Below are positions 8,253-18,138 of a stretch of DNA of 64,000 bases, piece by piece (within the stretch, counting starts at the first letter, position 1; each line of letters starts with the position of its first letter). Location of the stretch: NCBI RefSeq assembly GCF_024171485.1, contig NZ_JALJZX010000002.1, positions 868,001 to 932,000 on the forward strand, in the 5' to 3' direction. The notes under the pieces are model-generated. The model was not told the origin of the DNA. It searched no databases and saw only the letters and a program-made list of their open reading frames with translations. A program made the position numbers and the translations under genes. The stretch is from Chryseobacterium sp. HSC-36S06. GTDB taxonomy: Bacteria; Bacteroidota; Bacteroidia; Flavobacteriales; Weeksellaceae.

Positions 8253-9581
8253 GTGGCAAAATCTAATAGTGGTTGGCAGCGGGAAAAACATTCAAATTCC
8301 CTGCCTGAAGTGTTTTCAAGCATCAACATTCCGAAAAACGCGAGTTTTTGGCGCAAACTCTTTGCTTTTGCCGGACCTGGGCTTATGGTGGCCGTAGGGT
8401 ATATGGATCCTGGAAACTGGGCCACTGATATTGCGGGCGGCGCACAGTTTGGTTATACATTATTGTCTGTTATTCTAATTTCCAATCTGTTTGCAATCAT
8501 TCTTCAGCATTTATCATTGAAACTGGGAATCGTAGCTGAACGGGACTTAGCACAGGCATGCCGCGACCATTTTAATCCCACCACTAACTTCATCCTGTGG
8601 GTTTTCTGCGAGATTGCCATCGCCGCATGTGATTTGGCAGAAGTGATAGGATCTGCAATTGCCCTTAATCTCCTTTTTGGGATACCATTAACGTGGGGAG
8701 TGGTTATTACAGTCGTAGATGTATTTCTTATCTTATTTCTTCAGGCCAAAGGTTTCAGATATCTCGAAAGCATCGTGGCAGGGCTGATTTTTGTGATCTT
8801 AGGCTGTTTCATTTATGAAATAATTCTCAGCAAACCCGATATATTCCCAATTCTAAGCGGTCTTGTTCCTCAAAAAGAAGTCATTACAAATCCTTCGATG
8901 CTCTATATTGCAATAGGAATTCTGGGTGCTACCGTGATGCCGCATAACTTATATTTACACAGCAGCATCATTCAAACCCGGAACTACGAACGGACTAACG
9001 AAGGAAAAAAAGAAGCGATTAAGTTCGCCACGATCGACAGTACAGCGTCATTATTCTTAGCTTTTTTCATCAATGCCGCAATATTGATCGTTGCTGCAGC
9101 TACGTTTCACACCACAGGGAATCAGGATATTGCAGATATTCATGATGCGCACAAGATGCTTGCACCAATTTTAGGAACCACTTTCGCAAGCATCTTTTTT
9201 GCAGTTGCACTATTGGCTTCAGGGCAGAATTCAACACTTACCGGGACTCTGGCTGGGCAAATCGTGATGGAAGGATTTCTGAATATTCGTCTGAAACCCT
9301 GGTTAAGAAGATTGATTACGCGACTAATCGCTGTAATTCCGGCACTTATTGTCACCATTCTTTACGGCGAAAAAGGTACTACCGATTTACTCGTATTAAG
9401 TCAGGTTATCCTGTCAATGCAGTTGAGTTTTGCGGTCGTTCCTTTGGTTATGTTTACCGGATCTAAATTAAAAATGGGACAATTCGTAAACAAGCCATGG
9501 CTGCAGATAACGGTATGGATAATTGCCATTATAATCATCTTGTTGAATTTATACCTCCTCATCGAAACATTTTTTGGGTAA
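8253..9581 (+). CDS. mntH: Nramp-family Mn2+/Fe2+ transporter
   Basis: This 442-residue inner-membrane protein has about eleven hydrophobic segments. The family metal-site motifs are present: DPGNWATD in the first membrane helix (near residue 52) and [10 protein letters not shown] in the sixth (near 229). Members import Mn2+ and related divalent metals by proton symport. The start is the GTG at 8253. No ATG gives a complete N terminus, because the next in-frame methionine falls inside the first helix. A perfect palindrome ends two bases before this codon, over the promoter, consistent with repression by metal. The stop codon shares its last base with the ATG of the next gene (TAATG), so the two are translationally coupled. 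Confidence 0.95.
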   Translation: MAKSNSGWQREKHSNSLPEVFSSINIPKNASFWRKLFAFAGPGLMVAVGYMDPGNWATDIAGGAQFGYTLLSVILISNLFAIILQHLSLKLGIVAERDLAQACRDHFNPTTNFILWVFCEIAIAACDLAEVIGSAIALNLLFGIPLTWGVVITVVDVFLILFLQAKGFRYLESIVAGLIFVILGCFIYEIILSKPDIFPILSGLVPQKEVITNPSMLYIAIGILGATVMPHNLYLHSSIIQTRNYERTNEGKKEAIKFATIDSTASLFLAFFINAAILIVAAATFHTTGNQDIADIHDAHKMLAPILGTTFASIFFAVALLASGQNSTLTGTLAGQIVMEGFLNIRLKPWLRRLITRLIAVIPALIVTILYGEKGTTDLLVLSQVILSMQLSFAVVPLVMFTGSKLKMGQFVNKPWLQITVWIIAIIIILLNLYLLIETFFG

Positions 9582-10324
9582 TGAAAATAAAATTTTTTGT
9601 TTTATTATGGCCTTTTGGATTGGTGAATGCTCAGGAAAGTATTCAAACCGACAGACCTGACCAAACGGAATCAACATCAATTACTCCGAAAGGTCACCTG
9701 CAGATTGAAACCGGATTTTTTTATGAAAGGACCGGTAAAGAATCTAAATCATTCTCCCATCCTACCGTTTTGTGGAAATACGGAATTCATGAAAATTTTG
9801 AAGCGAGAATAGGCACAGAGTTCATCTCGGAAATCGCCTATTCTGATAAAAAGTCTGGCATTCCGCCGCTGACATTTGGTTTTAAGGTTAAACTTGCAGA
9901 CGAAAAGGTGTTTTTTCCAAAAATTTCTTTTCTAGGTCACCTGACGGCAAACAGGCTTGCATCTTCAAATTATAAAGCACCGCATCCTGCACCTTCATTC
10001 AGATTTCTCTTTCAGCATACTTTATCGGACCAATTAAGTCTGGGTTACAATCTGGGTGCAGAGTGGAACGGCGAAAACCCAGATATCACCGGAATTTATA
10101 CGGTTTCAACTTCCTATTCATTTAATGAACGGTTTGGCAGCTTTGCCGAATTTTATGGATTTATTAATGAATTTCAACCGCCAGATCATCGTTTCGATAC
10201 CGGCTTTACTTATCTGTTTAGTAATAACTTTCAGGTTGATGCTTCTGCCGGAATTGGAATTTCCCATTTATCACCCCGCTATTTTTTATCCTGTGGCGCT
10301 TCGTACCGCTTCAGGCTAAAATAG
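9581..10324 (+). CDS. Secreted transporter-like protein, probable outer-membrane barrel
   Basis: I choose the ATG at 9581, which gives a clean signal peptide ([18 protein letters not shown]) and 247 residues. The frame is open further upstream to 9497, but that would add a non-signal extension inside mntH. The mature part begins SIQTDRPDQTESTSITPKGH, the hallmark of the Bacteroidota transporter / phenol MetA degradation-like (MetA-pathway OMP) family. It has beta-strand periodicity and ends in YRFRLK. Function is not established. The start overlaps the mntH stop by one base, so it is made from the metal-regulated transcript and may help metal or solute entry through the outer membrane. Confidence 0.8.
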   Translation: MKIKFFVLLWPFGLVNAQESIQTDRPDQTESTSITPKGHLQIETGFFYERTGKESKSFSHPTVLWKYGIHENFEARIGTEFISEIAYSDKKSGIPPLTFGFKVKLADEKVFFPKISFLGHLTANRLASSNYKAPHPAPSFRFLFQHTLSDQLSLGYNLGAEWNGENPDITGIYTVSTSYSFNERFGSFAEFYGFINEFQPPDHRFDTGFTYLFSNNFQVDASAGIGISHLSPRYFLSCGASYRFRLK

Positions 10325-10398
10325 GAATTCTGCCGAAATGTCTTGAAACCTCATTTGGCAAAATCTTTGCGAAATGATGAGTACTAAAATGTAATATT

Positions 10399-10938
10399 AT
10401 GTCGGAAAATCAAGATATACACGATGAAAATGCAAATCTGCAGGAAGAAATCAATCAAAAACCGGAAGCTGATACCACAGAGAATGTGACAGCAGGTCCT
10501 ACAACAGAGGAACTTTTGGCAGAAGAAAAAGACCGTTATATTCGTCTTTTTGCAGAATTCGAAAACTATAAGAAAAGAACTGCTAAAGAAAAAATGGAGT
10601 TTTTTCAGTATGCAAATCAGGACATGATGATTTCTATGCTTGCCATTCTGGATGATTTCGAAAGAGCACTTAAAGAAATTGCAAAAACAGGAAACGAAGC
10701 CGATTTACAGGGTGTAGAACTGATTTACCAGAAATTTAAAGGTAAACTTACGGAAAAAGGACTTCAATCAATGGAAGTGAAACCCGGCGATGATTTCAAC
10801 GTAGATTTCCACGAAGCTATTACCCAGATTCCGGCACCCACGGAAGATCTAAAAGGTAAAATTGTAGATATCATAGAAACCGGCTATACCCTTCACGACA
10901 GAGTAATTCGGTTTACTAAAGTCGTTACAGGAAATTAA
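10399..10938 (+). CDS. grpE: GrpE nucleotide exchange factor
   Basis: This 179-residue cytoplasmic protein is the DnaK nucleotide exchange factor. After an acidic Glu/Asn-rich N terminus, residues about 40-95 form the long coiled coil (EELLAEEKDRYIRLFAEFEN). The C-terminal beta domain carries GDDFNVDFHEAI and the terminal signature IIETGYTLHDRVIRFTKV. Length is normal. It lies 70 bases before dnaJ on the same strand. The two form the usual Bacteroidota chaperone pair, with dnaK elsewhere. Confidence 0.97.
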   Translation: MSENQDIHDENANLQEEINQKPEADTTENVTAGPTTEELLAEEKDRYIRLFAEFENYKKRTAKEKMEFFQYANQDMMISMLAILDDFERALKEIAKTGNEADLQGVELIYQKFKGKLTEKGLQSMEVKPGDDFNVDFHEAITQIPAPTEDLKGKIVDIIETGYTLHDRVIRFTKVVTGN

Positions 10939-11008
10939 AAACATAAATAAAAAAGGTAATTGAAAACAGTCAGTTATCTTTTTATCTTTTATTAATCATA
11001 CTCAGAAA

Positions 11009-12121
11009 ATGTCAAAAAGAGATTATTACGAAATACTCGAAGTCAGTAAAAATGCTTCGGCAGACGAAATAAAGAAAGCCTACAGAAAAATGGCGCTCAA
11101 ATACCACCCAGATAAAAATCCGGGTGATAAAAGCGCTGAGGAAAAATTCAAGGAAGCTGCAGAAGCCTACGAGGTGCTGAGCGACGATAATAAAAAAGCT
11201 CGTTACGACCAGTTTGGCCATGCCGGAATGAATGGCGGCGGTGGATTCGGTGGTGGCGGATTCGGTGGTGGAATGAATATGGATGATATCTTCAGCCAGT
11301 TTGGTGATATCTTCGGCGGACATTTCGGTGGCGGAGGCGGCGCGCAGAGGCAGCAGCAGCGCGGCAGCAACCTTAGAGTAAGAATAAAACTCAATCTTGA
11401 AGAGATGGTGAACGGAACCCAGAAAACCATCAAAGTCAAAAAGATGAAAATGGCTCCGGGTGCCACATCCAAAACCTGTACAACATGTAATGGAAGCGGT
11501 GTGCAGGTGAAAGTGATGAATACCATGTTCGGACAGATGCAAACCCAAACCCATTGTTCTACATGCCAGGGAATCGGTAAAATTGCTGATAAAATTCCTG
11601 CGGGAGCTAATGCACAGGGTCTCATTAAAGAAGACGAAGAAGTAACAATCAATATTCCGGCTGGAGCCAGAGAAGGAATACAGCTGAATGTACGCGGCAA
11701 AGGAAACGATGCTCCGTTTGGCGGTAATCCTGGTGATCTATTGGTTGTAGTCGAAGAAGAAACAGATAGCACCATCAAACGTGAGGGCGACAATCTTCAT
11801 CAGGAACTTTATATCTCTTTTGCGGAAGCAGCTTTAGGAACCCAAAAAGAAATTCCTACCGTAGGCGGTAAAGTTAAAATTAAGGTTGATGCCGGTACAC
11901 AGTCGGGAAAAATTCTCAGACTGAGCGGTAAAGGTTTACCAAGCATCGACAGTTATGGGAAAGGTGACATGTTTGTTCACATCAACGTTTGGACTCCACA
12001 GCATTTGTCACCAGAACAGCGCGAATTCTTCGAGAATCAAATTAAGAACGGAGATATGATGGCGGAACCCTCTGGAAAAGAGAAAACTTTTTTTGATAAA
12101 GTACGCGACCTGTTCAATTGA
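11009..12121 (+). CDS. dnaJ: DnaJ chaperone with a two-motif zinc finger
   Basis: This 370-residue Hsp70 co-chaperone has a J domain with the HPD motif ([10 protein letters not shown] near residues 32-41). A Gly/Phe-rich linker follows at about 70-130, then a zinc-finger region and the C-terminal substrate-binding domains (about 205-345). The zinc region carries only two CxxCxGxG motifs (CTTCNGSG and CSTCQGIG, near 152 and 179) where E. coli DnaJ has four. It is therefore expected to bind one zinc ion, or to have lost one zinc site. Similar reduced fingers are, as far as I recall, usual in Flavobacteriia. It follows grpE by 70 bases and ends at a strong bidirectional terminator. Confidence 0.96.
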   Translation: MSKRDYYEILEVSKNASADEIKKAYRKMALKYHPDKNPGDKSAEEKFKEAAEAYEVLSDDNKKARYDQFGHAGMNGGGGFGGGGFGGGMNMDDIFSQFGDIFGGHFGGGGGAQRQQQRGSNLRVRIKLNLEEMVNGTQKTIKVKKMKMAPGATSKTCTTCNGSGVQVKVMNTMFGQMQTQTHCSTCQGIGKIADKIPAGANAQGLIKEDEEVTINIPAGAREGIQLNVRGKGNDAPFGGNPGDLLVVVEEETDSTIKREGDNLHQELYISFAEAALGTQKEIPTVGGKVKIKVDAGTQSGKILRLSGKGLPSIDSYGKGDMFVHINVWTPQHLSPEQREFFENQIKNGDMMAEPSGKEKTFFDKVRDLFN

Positions 12122-12184
12122 ATATTTAAGAAATTTAATTAAAACTCTTTTTAAACTAAACTATATTTATTTCATACCAAAAAT

Positions 12185-12218
12185 AAAAAGCAATCTGAGT
12201 AATCAGATTGCTTTTTTT
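12185..12218. terminator. Bidirectional terminator between dnaJ and the DedA gene
   Basis: Hairpin AAAAGCAATCTGA-gtaa-TCAGATTGC followed by a T-run, with an A-run on the other side. It can end both dnaJ (plus) and the DedA-family gene (minus), whose stops face each other. Confidence 0.85.
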
Positions 12219-12238
12219 ATATAATTCAAACGGTAATC

Positions 12239-12922
12239 TTATTCTTCAATTTGGTCTTCTTCTTTTTTCTTTCCGAAGAAAAACTTCATTATAATAGGAA
12301 CTGTGGTAATAAGTACGATAATGATGATGATCATTTCAAGATGTGACTTAAGATCGATTCCGAACTGGTCCATGAAAAGCCTGTCGAGATAATGCCCGGC
12401 AAAGATCAGGGAAAAAGACCACAGGAATGCACCGATGACATTATCGATTAAAAACCTGGTTTTATCCATCTTCACAATTCCCGCCACAATTGGAGTAAAT
12501 GTTCTTACTACAGGGAGAAATCTGGCCATAATTACAGCCAGCGCGCCATGTTCTTCAAAGAAATCATGAGCCTGAAACAGATATTTTTTCTTAAAAAGGA
12601 AAGTATCTTCTTTTTTGTAAAGTGCAGGTCCTGCTTTTCGGCCAAACCAATAGCCAACTTCGTTTCCGATAACTGCTGCAATCGCAATGGCAGTAGCCAA
12701 GATAGTGGTGTCTAAAAAATCACTTCCGGTGGAACCGATAGCCTGGTCCACAATTTCTACAGCATAGATTCCGGATACAAAAAGCAGACTGTCACCCGGC
12801 AGAAAAAAACCTACAAATAAACCTGTCTCCGCGAAAATAATAAACAAAATGAGCCAGAAACCGCCCATTTTTATGTAAAATTCAGGATTCAGTAAATCCT
12901 TCCAACTCTCAAAATGTTCCAT
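12239..12922 (-). CDS. DedA-family inner membrane protein
   Basis: This 227-residue protein has four to five hydrophobic segments. The DedA signature is complete: FAETGLFVGFFLPGDSLLF near residues 24-42, and ARFLPVVRTFTPIVAGI near 131-147 with the conserved arginines. The C terminus is a short Lys/Glu-rich tail (KKKEEDQIEE). DedA proteins are needed for membrane homeostasis and are thought to move undecaprenyl phosphate or phospholipid head groups across the inner membrane. It is followed by the bidirectional terminator and lies 64 bases downstream of the prfB stop on the same strand. Confidence 0.92.
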   Translation of the reverse strand: MEHFESWKDLLNPEFYIKMGGFWLILFIIFAETGLFVGFFLPGDSLLFVSGIYAVEIVDQAIGSTGSDFLDTTILATAIAIAAVIGNEVGYWFGRKAGPALYKKEDTFLFKKKYLFQAHDFFEEHGALAVIMARFLPVVRTFTPIVAGIVKMDKTRFLIDNVIGAFLWSFSLIFAGHYLDRLFMDQFGIDLKSHLEMIIIIIVLITTVPIIMKFFFGKKKEEDQIEE

Positions 12923-12986
12923 ATTCGCAAAGATAATAAAAGAGCAGTTTTTTACAGATTAATAATCTGTTAAAGTTTCCCAAAAA

Positions 12987-14099
12987 TTACAGTGCAAAAT
13001 CATCAGTCGTTGCAGCGGTTCCGTCGGCCATCAGGAATGCTTTAAGGAAAGGAGTCAGGTCACCGTTCATCACCCCATCTACATCAGAGGTTTCGTAACC
13101 CGAACGTACGTCTTTTACCAATTTATACGGATGCATGACGTAATTGCGGATCTGGCTTCCCCATTCGATTTTCATTTTTCCTGCTTCAATTTCGTTTCTT
13201 GCCTTCATCCGTTCTTCAAGTTCCATCTCATAAAGTCTTGAACGTAAAAGCTGCATCGCTTTTTCTTTATTTTGAAGCTGTGACCGGCTTTCTGAGTTTT
13301 CAATGATAATTCCAGTCGGTGCGTGACGCAAACGGACAGCCGTTTCGACCTTGTTTACATTCTGCCCTCCTGCTCCACTCGAACGCATGGTTTCGAAAGA
13401 AATATCTGCAGGATTGATGTTGATCTCAATAGTATCGTCAACTAAAGGGTAAACATATACGGAAACGAAACTCGTATGTCTTTTTGCATTGGAATCGAAA
13501 GGAGAAATCCTTACCAGACGGTGTACCCCATTTTCGCCACGCAGATAACCGAAGGCAAATTCGCCGTCGATTTCCAGTGTAACGGTTTTAATTCCGGCAA
13601 CATCACCTTCCTGATAATTAAGTTCCCTTAGCTTATAACCTTGTTTTTCTGCCCACATGGTGTACATTCTCATGAGCATTGATGCCCAGTCGCAGGATTC
13701 TGTTCCGCCAGCACCAGCAGTAATCTGCAGTACCGCCGAAAGTTCGTCGCCTTCGTTGGAGAGCATATTTCTGAATTCCAGATCTTCTATTTTTTCCACT
13801 AAAACCGGAAATGCCTCATCCAGTTCTTTTTCAGAGTCTGGATCTTCTTTGGCAAAATCCATAAGGACCTGAAGGTCTTCGTAGCGCGTAAAGATCTCCT
13901 CGTAATCATTCACCCACTTCTTTTTGGAACGGAGCTGTTTCATAAAAGCTTCCGCCTCTTTCGGGTTATCCCAAAACTCCGGAGAAACTGTTTTTTCTTC
14001 ATCGTTGGTGATTTCGATCTGTTTTTTCTCGATCTGAAGATATTTGTACAGATCCTCAATTCTGGATTTGAGGTCTTTAACCTGGTCCGTGTTAATCAT
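12987..14099 (-). CDS. prfB: Peptide chain release factor 2 (RF2)
   Basis: From the ATG at 14099 this is a 370-residue class I release factor. The stop-codon-recognition tripeptide SPF, in [15 protein letters not shown], marks it as RF2 (UGA and UAA). The catalytic GGQ is in [14 protein letters not shown] near residue 245. The frame is open to 14189, but that adds 30 poorly conserved residues and would overlap the next gene. TATTTTTG sits four bases before the ATG at 14099. There is no in-frame UGA or shift site at YLQIEKK, where E. coli has its programmed frameshift, so RF2 autoregulation by frameshifting is absent. Confidence 0.96.
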   Translation of the reverse strand: MINTDQVKDLKSRIEDLYKYLQIEKKQIEITNDEEKTVSPEFWDNPKEAEAFMKQLRSKKKWVNDYEEIFTRYEDLQVLMDFAKEDPDSEKELDEAFPVLVEKIEDLEFRNMLSNEGDELSAVLQITAGAGGTESCDWASMLMRMYTMWAEKQGYKLRELNYQEGDVAGIKTVTLEIDGEFAFGYLRGENGVHRLVRISPFDSNAKRHTSFVSVYVYPLVDDTIEININPADISFETMRSSGAGGQNVNKVETAVRLRHAPTGIIIENSESRSQLQNKEKAMQLLRSRLYEMELEERMKARNEIEAGKMKIEWGSQIRNYVMHPYKLVKDVRSGYETSDVDGVMNGDLTPFLKAFLMADGTAATTDDFAL

Positions 14100-14103
14100 A
14101 GTG

Positions 14104-14111
14104 CAAAAATA
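14104..14111 (-). promoter_or_regulatory. -7 element TATTTTTG of prfB, 4 nt before the ATG
   Basis: On the minus strand TATTTTTG is followed by CACT and then the ATG. This is the same arrangement as at 1197-1209 and predicts a leaderless or nearly leaderless prfB mRNA. It also argues against the longer reading frame that begins at 14189. Confidence 0.55.
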
Positions 14112-14167
14112 AGCATTTGGTACGGAAATTTTCCGAAAATCATCGGTAAAGAAAGGTGACGGAAACT

Positions 14168-15301
14168 TTAAGAAATTAAATTTTTGCAATGATCTCCAAT
14201 CATCTCAGCTACCTGCTCACCTATTTTGGGTGCAAGCGCCACGCCCATTCCTGAAAGCCGGACCGCAACGATCTGCCTTTTGGAGATTGCTTTAACAACA
14301 GGAGACTTTTCTGCTCCCATTGCCATAATCCCACTCCACCGGTGGGAAACCTTAAATTTCTGCCCCGGAAGAACTACTGTTTTTAAAAAATTTTCCAGAT
14401 GATTCTGCAAAAAATCTGTAGTTTCCAGTGTTGAGGTTTCTTCGGTTTCGAAATCCAGATTTCTTGCGCCGCCAAGCAAAATGCGGTTTCCTAAGTTTCT
14501 GAAATAATAAAACCCTTCATCATAATGGAAAGTGCCTTTGATTTTTAAATTTTCAATGGGTTCTGTAAGCAAAATCTGTCCGCGGGCGGGAAACAAATCA
14601 AGATCCTCAACCAGGTTTTTGGTAAAGGCATTGGTAGCGATGATTAGATTTTCAGCACTGATTTCAAAATTTTCAGTCTTGATGAGAACATGGTCTTCAT
14701 CTTCAGATATTTTTGAAACCTCTGTTCCAAATAGAAATTCGACGCCTAGACCGTGACATTTTTCCAGAAGCTTCTGCAGCAGTTTTCCCGAATGCAGATT
14801 TCCCTCACACGGATTTTCAACAAGATATTCTGAGTTTCTGAAACCAAATTCTTCCAGTTTTTTGGAATTCAAAATAAAGGTTTTCTGTAACCCAGTAATG
14901 GATTTGAGTTGGAAATTTACATCATCAATATGCGCTAAAAACTGATCGTTATTCAGGATTTCATATCCGCCGCACAATTCAAAATCAATCTCATCAGGCG
15001 TAAAATAATCCTGAATTTTCTTCAAACCCTCAAATCTCATCTTAACCAGTTCCAGCGTTCTTTCCCCACCCATTTTTTGGGAATCTGCAATGATTTCCGT
15101 CAGACTTCCGAAGCATGCGAAGCCGGCATTTCTGGTGGAAGCTCCGATGGGCACGGAACTGCGCTCCACAACCAAAACAGATTTAGCAGGAAATTTCTCT
15201 TTAACGGAAATGGCGGTCCAAAGTCCCGTAAAACCAGCGCCGATAATAATAAGATCACGGTTTCTATAAAAAGTTTCGAGTTCCCAGATACTTGGATCCA
15301 T
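14168..15301 (-). CDS. FAD-dependent amine/amino-acid oxidoreductase (DAO family)
   Basis: This 377-residue soluble flavoprotein has an N-terminal dinucleotide-binding motif ([14 protein letters not shown], near residues 17-30), an acidic ribose-binding residue in VLVVERS, and the substrate-side segment [13 protein letters not shown] near 53-65. The C terminus has [16 protein letters not shown] and then [20 protein letters not shown], the second FAD contact of the DAO fold (glycine oxidase / DadA / GlpO type). The substrate is unknown. No membrane anchor was seen. It lies directly upstream of prfB on the same strand and is preceded by the glgP terminator. Confidence 0.85.
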   Translation of the reverse strand: MDPSIWELETFYRNRDLIIIGAGFTGLWTAISVKEKFPAKSVLVVERSSVPIGASTRNAGFACFGSLTEIIADSQKMGGERTLELVKMRFEGLKKIQDYFTPDEIDFELCGGYEILNNDQFLAHIDDVNFQLKSITGLQKTFILNSKKLEEFGFRNSEYLVENPCEGNLHSGKLLQKLLEKCHGLGVEFLFGTEVSKISEDEDHVLIKTENFEISAENLIIATNAFTKNLVEDLDLFPARGQILLTEPIENLKIKGTFHYDEGFYYFRNLGNRILLGGARNLDFETEETSTLETTDFLQNHLENFLKTVVLPGQKFKVSHRWSGIMAMGAEKSPVVKAISKRQIVAVRLSGMGVALAPKIGEQVAEMIGDHCKNLIS

Positions 15302-15330
15302 AAAATAATTTCTTAGCCTAAAAGTAAATA

Positions 15331-15363
15331 AAAAATCCGGAAATAAATTTCCGGATTTTTTAT
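15331..15363. terminator. Terminator of glgP (symmetrical hairpin)
   Basis: AAAAAATCCGGAAA-taaa-TTTCCGGATTTTTT is an almost perfect hairpin with an A-run and a T-run. It lies after the glgP stop at 15386 and before the start of the oxidoreductase at 15301. Confidence 0.85.
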
Positions 15364-15385
15364 TGACAACTTAAACATTTTAAGC

Positions 15386-17041
15386 TCATGCGTAAATCTG
15401 CTTATAATACTCATCGGCCATACGGTCGCTGTTGAAGGATTTTTTAACATCTTCCATGGCGCTATGCTGCACTTTTCTCCATTCGTCCGGTCTGTCGTAA
15501 TACATCGGAAGGATTTCATTTTCAAGAACATTGTACAGGTTTTCGAGATCGAAATTATCCTGATCGTACACGCTTGCATTTTTGTAATCCGCTTGAGGCA
15601 CAACGAAACCGTTCACGCCGTTTTTAGCAAATTCCGGAATCCAGCCGTCATCGGTAGAAAGGTTTATCGATCCGTTCATAGAAGCCGTCATTCCGGAAGT
15701 TCCTGACGCTTCTCTCGGAACTCTTGGGTTATTCAGCCAAAGATCCGATCCCTGCTTCAATGATTTGCTCAGCGCCAGTTCGTAACCGGTAAGCACGGCC
15801 ATATTCTTGTAATATTTACTTTCCTCAACAAGGGTGTTGAAAGTAGAAATGGCCGAATAATCCATTGGATAAGGTTTCCCTGCCCAGATGATCTGTACGG
15901 GATATTTAGGATTGTTAAGAAGTCTTTCGAAACGTTCTTTGTCGTGAAGAAGCAGGTCTGCTCTCTTATATCCTGCAAATCTTCTTGCCCAAACGATGGT
16001 AAAGATATTTGGATCAAATAAATTCCCGGTCTGATCGGCTACGATTTTAAATGTTCGCTTTTTCAGGTGCTTTTTTCTGAAGTCAAAGAGCATATTATCA
16101 TTTTCGTCTTTAGCATCGTACAGCGGTTTATCAGCCCAATATTTAAATTCCTGTGCATTGGTAATGGCTTTGATTTCGCAGATGTTTGAATATTTGCTCC
16201 ACATTTCGCGCGAAACTACCCCATGCAACTGCGAAACTCCATTCGCTACCCGTGCCATTCTCAGTGCGCAAAGGGAATGGTTAAAACGGTCATCAGCCAC
16301 TCCTTCTATAGATTTCACCTCGTTGATGGTGAGTCCTGAGAAGTAAGACATATCGTGACACAAATGAAGATTGTGTTTTTCATTTCCTGCTTCTTCAGGA
16401 GTATGGGTAGTGAATACAAGTTTTTCTTTTACTTTTTCTAAATCACCTCCAAATTTTTTCAGCAAATAGAATGCTGCAGGTAGCCCGTGCGCCTCATTCA
16501 GATGGTAAACATCTCTTTCAAGATTCATTACATCGAGTAATTTCGCACCGCCTTTACCCAATAGGATGTACTGAGCCAGTTTTGTAGATTCATTAGCATC
16601 GTAAAGTCTGTGGCAGATTGTTTTAGAAATATGATCATTTTCCGGAACATCGGTAGAAAGGAAAAACATCGGTGCAGTGTGGAAGATTTCGGGATCCAGA
16701 TAATACACCTTTACCCAAACCGGTGCAGAGTGAATTTCAATTTGGAATTTGATGCCAGTATCTTCTAAAAAAGAATACATTTTTCGGGTCCATGTTGGCT
16801 GCAAAGTCTGGTCGTGATTTCTGGCCTGGTCGTAATAACCGAATTTCCATAAAATACCGATTCCTACTAAATCCTGCTTCAGGTTGTAGGCGCTTCGCAT
16901 ATGGGAGCCTGCTAAAAATCCGAGTCCGCCGGAATATATTTTAAGTGCCTGATCGATGGCAAATTCCATTGAAAAATAGGCTACCTTTTTAGAATATTCA
17001 GGGTTGATACTGAAAGGCATTGTAAAATTTTTGAAATCCAT
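15386..17041 (-). CDS. glgP: Alpha-glucan phosphorylase, short form (GT35)
   Basis: This 551-residue protein belongs to the short alpha-glucan phosphorylase family of Bacteroidota, with E. coli GlgP being over 800. Recognisable blocks are AYFSMEFAI (near 21), YSGGLGFLAGSH (near 37), the LNEAHGLPAAFYLL segment, TTHTPEEAGNEKH, RRFAGYKRADLLL and EASGTSGMTASMNG (near 445-457). The enzyme releases glucose-1-phosphate from glycogen-like glucans. The lysine that carries pyridoxal phosphate in GTSGMK/GTSNMK enzymes is Thr452 (codon ACG) here, which is unexpected for an active phosphorylase. A -7 element TACCTTTG lies at 17071-17078 and a strong terminator follows. Confidence 0.88.
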   Translation of the reverse strand: MDFKNFTMPFSINPEYSKKVAYFSMEFAIDQALKIYSGGLGFLAGSHMRSAYNLKQDLVGIGILWKFGYYDQARNHDQTLQPTWTRKMYSFLEDTGIKFQIEIHSAPVWVKVYYLDPEIFHTAPMFFLSTDVPENDHISKTICHRLYDANESTKLAQYILLGKGGAKLLDVMNLERDVYHLNEAHGLPAAFYLLKKFGGDLEKVKEKLVFTTHTPEEAGNEKHNLHLCHDMSYFSGLTINEVKSIEGVADDRFNHSLCALRMARVANGVSQLHGVVSREMWSKYSNICEIKAITNAQEFKYWADKPLYDAKDENDNMLFDFRKKHLKKRTFKIVADQTGNLFDPNIFTIVWARRFAGYKRADLLLHDKERFERLLNNPKYPVQIIWAGKPYPMDYSAISTFNTLVEESKYYKNMAVLTGYELALSKSLKQGSDLWLNNPRVPREASGTSGMTASMNGSINLSTDDGWIPEFAKNGVNGFVVPQADYKNASVYDQDNFDLENLYNVLENEILPMYYDRPDEWRKVQHSAMEDVKKSFNSDRMADEYYKQIYA

Positions 17042-17070
17042 AATATCTCTTTTTTCATAAAATTAAGGTG

Positions 17071-17078
17071 CAAAGGTA
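17071..17078 (-). promoter_or_regulatory. -7 element TACCTTTG of glgP
   Basis: An exact TAnnTTTG match on the minus strand, giving a leader of about 25 bases before the ATG at 17041. Confidence 0.5.
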
Positions 17079-17137
17079 AATATTTAAATTCCTGCTGAAA
17101 ATTATTCAGGTTTAAATTTTCTTTATCCTAATTCTTA

Positions 17138-17980
17138 TCATAGTTTCTTGGATATTACTGGAATCAGGGTGTCGTATCCATAGAGTATAAATCCTATCGC
17201 CGCAATGACTAAACCGGCTATAACAATGTAAATAAGTGCGAAAAAATAACTCAGAAATATGGACCAAAGTGACCGCAGAATAACATACTTTGCCCCACGC
17301 TCATTGAAAAGCTGGGTGAGTGAAAAGGTGACCAATCCCCAACATATCAGAAAAAACAGGGCATTGTAGTTACCTGAAAACCGGTTCAGAAAGATAAAAA
17401 AAACATACACTGCAAGCGACTGCCCCGCTAGAAAGAGAAATACCACAAGCCATTCAGGATAATTGAGTCTGTATTTTCTAAATCCCAGAAAAAATCCGAA
17501 AGCCGCAATGGGCAGCATGAGCAGAACGGTAAACGCGAAATGATTACTCAACCATTCAACGATATGTTTAAAATATAAAACGAGTCCTTCGAAATCAACA
17601 TAATTGGTAAGTCCTGAAGCCTTCACATCGCCTTTCAGTATTTCGCTGTCGGCAATCTTTTTCTTGGTTTGGTCTTTCAGCAGATACTGAATGAGCGCAC
17701 ATACCGAACCCATGATCAGAACGAGCATTACAGGTTTAAAATGTGGCTGGCGTTTCCCTTCCAAATATTCGCGGATTGTATGTCCCGGTCTGGTAAATAA
17801 TTCCTTTAAGGTGAAAATAATTCCGCCGTCTACATGAAAGATATTGTGCGGCACCTCATGCAGAAAATAATGAAAGTTCAGGCGGTGGGTATCTGTTCTC
17901 TGCCCGCATTCGTGACAGAATCTCTGATTCAGCAACAGGTGATGATTGCAGTTTCTGCATCGTTTTTCCGGCTTGATCAT
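17138..17980 (-). CDS. DUF3667 membrane protein with N-terminal zinc ribbon
   Basis: The protein starts MIKPEKRCRNCNHHLLLNQ and carries a CxxC...CxxC zinc ribbon (CRNC and CHEC) in its first 30 residues. The DUF3667 signature follows: FHVDGGIIFTLKELFTRPGHTIREYLEGKRQPHF is spread over about residues 45-80. Then come four to five membrane segments. The frame is open from an earlier ATG at 18019, but a -7 element TAATTTTG lies within that extension, so I choose 17980 (280 residues). Function is unknown. These proteins are widespread in Flavobacteriia. It is divergent from the DinB-like gene. Confidence 0.8.
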   Translation of the reverse strand: MIKPEKRCRNCNHHLLLNQRFCHECGQRTDTHRLNFHYFLHEVPHNIFHVDGGIIFTLKELFTRPGHTIREYLEGKRQPHFKPVMLVLIMGSVCALIQYLLKDQTKKKIADSEILKGDVKASGLTNYVDFEGLVLYFKHIVEWLSNHFAFTVLLMLPIAAFGFFLGFRKYRLNYPEWLVVFLFLAGQSLAVYVFFIFLNRFSGNYNALFFLICWGLVTFSLTQLFNERGAKYVILRSLWSIFLSYFFALIYIVIAGLVIAAIGFILYGYDTLIPVISKKL

Positions 17981-18138
17981 GGCATTTGTTTTATCAAAAT
18001 TAAAAAATTCATCCGTCATCCGCCATTAATTTTCTGAATTATTTAACCAAACCCTTTTTCCAATATAAATAAGAACTATAAATCCTGAGGTTTTAAAATA
18101 TTTCGTAATTTAGATTCCATTCCCTTTAAAAAAATCTC

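Noticed and set aside
9497..9580. Longer N terminus for the secreted protein after mntH
   Set aside because: It lies inside mntH and has no signal peptide; the ATG at 9581 starts a clear one.
11203..11793. Minus-strand open frame of 196 codons over dnaJ
   Set aside because: It is the antisense shadow of the Gly-rich and zinc-finger part of dnaJ, which has clear domains; the shadow product is Pro/Ser/Cys-rich with no homology pattern.
14100..14189. Longer N terminus for prfB
   Set aside because: It would overlap the neighbouring oxidoreductase gene and contain the -7 promoter element; RF2 proteins normally begin near the ATG at 14099.
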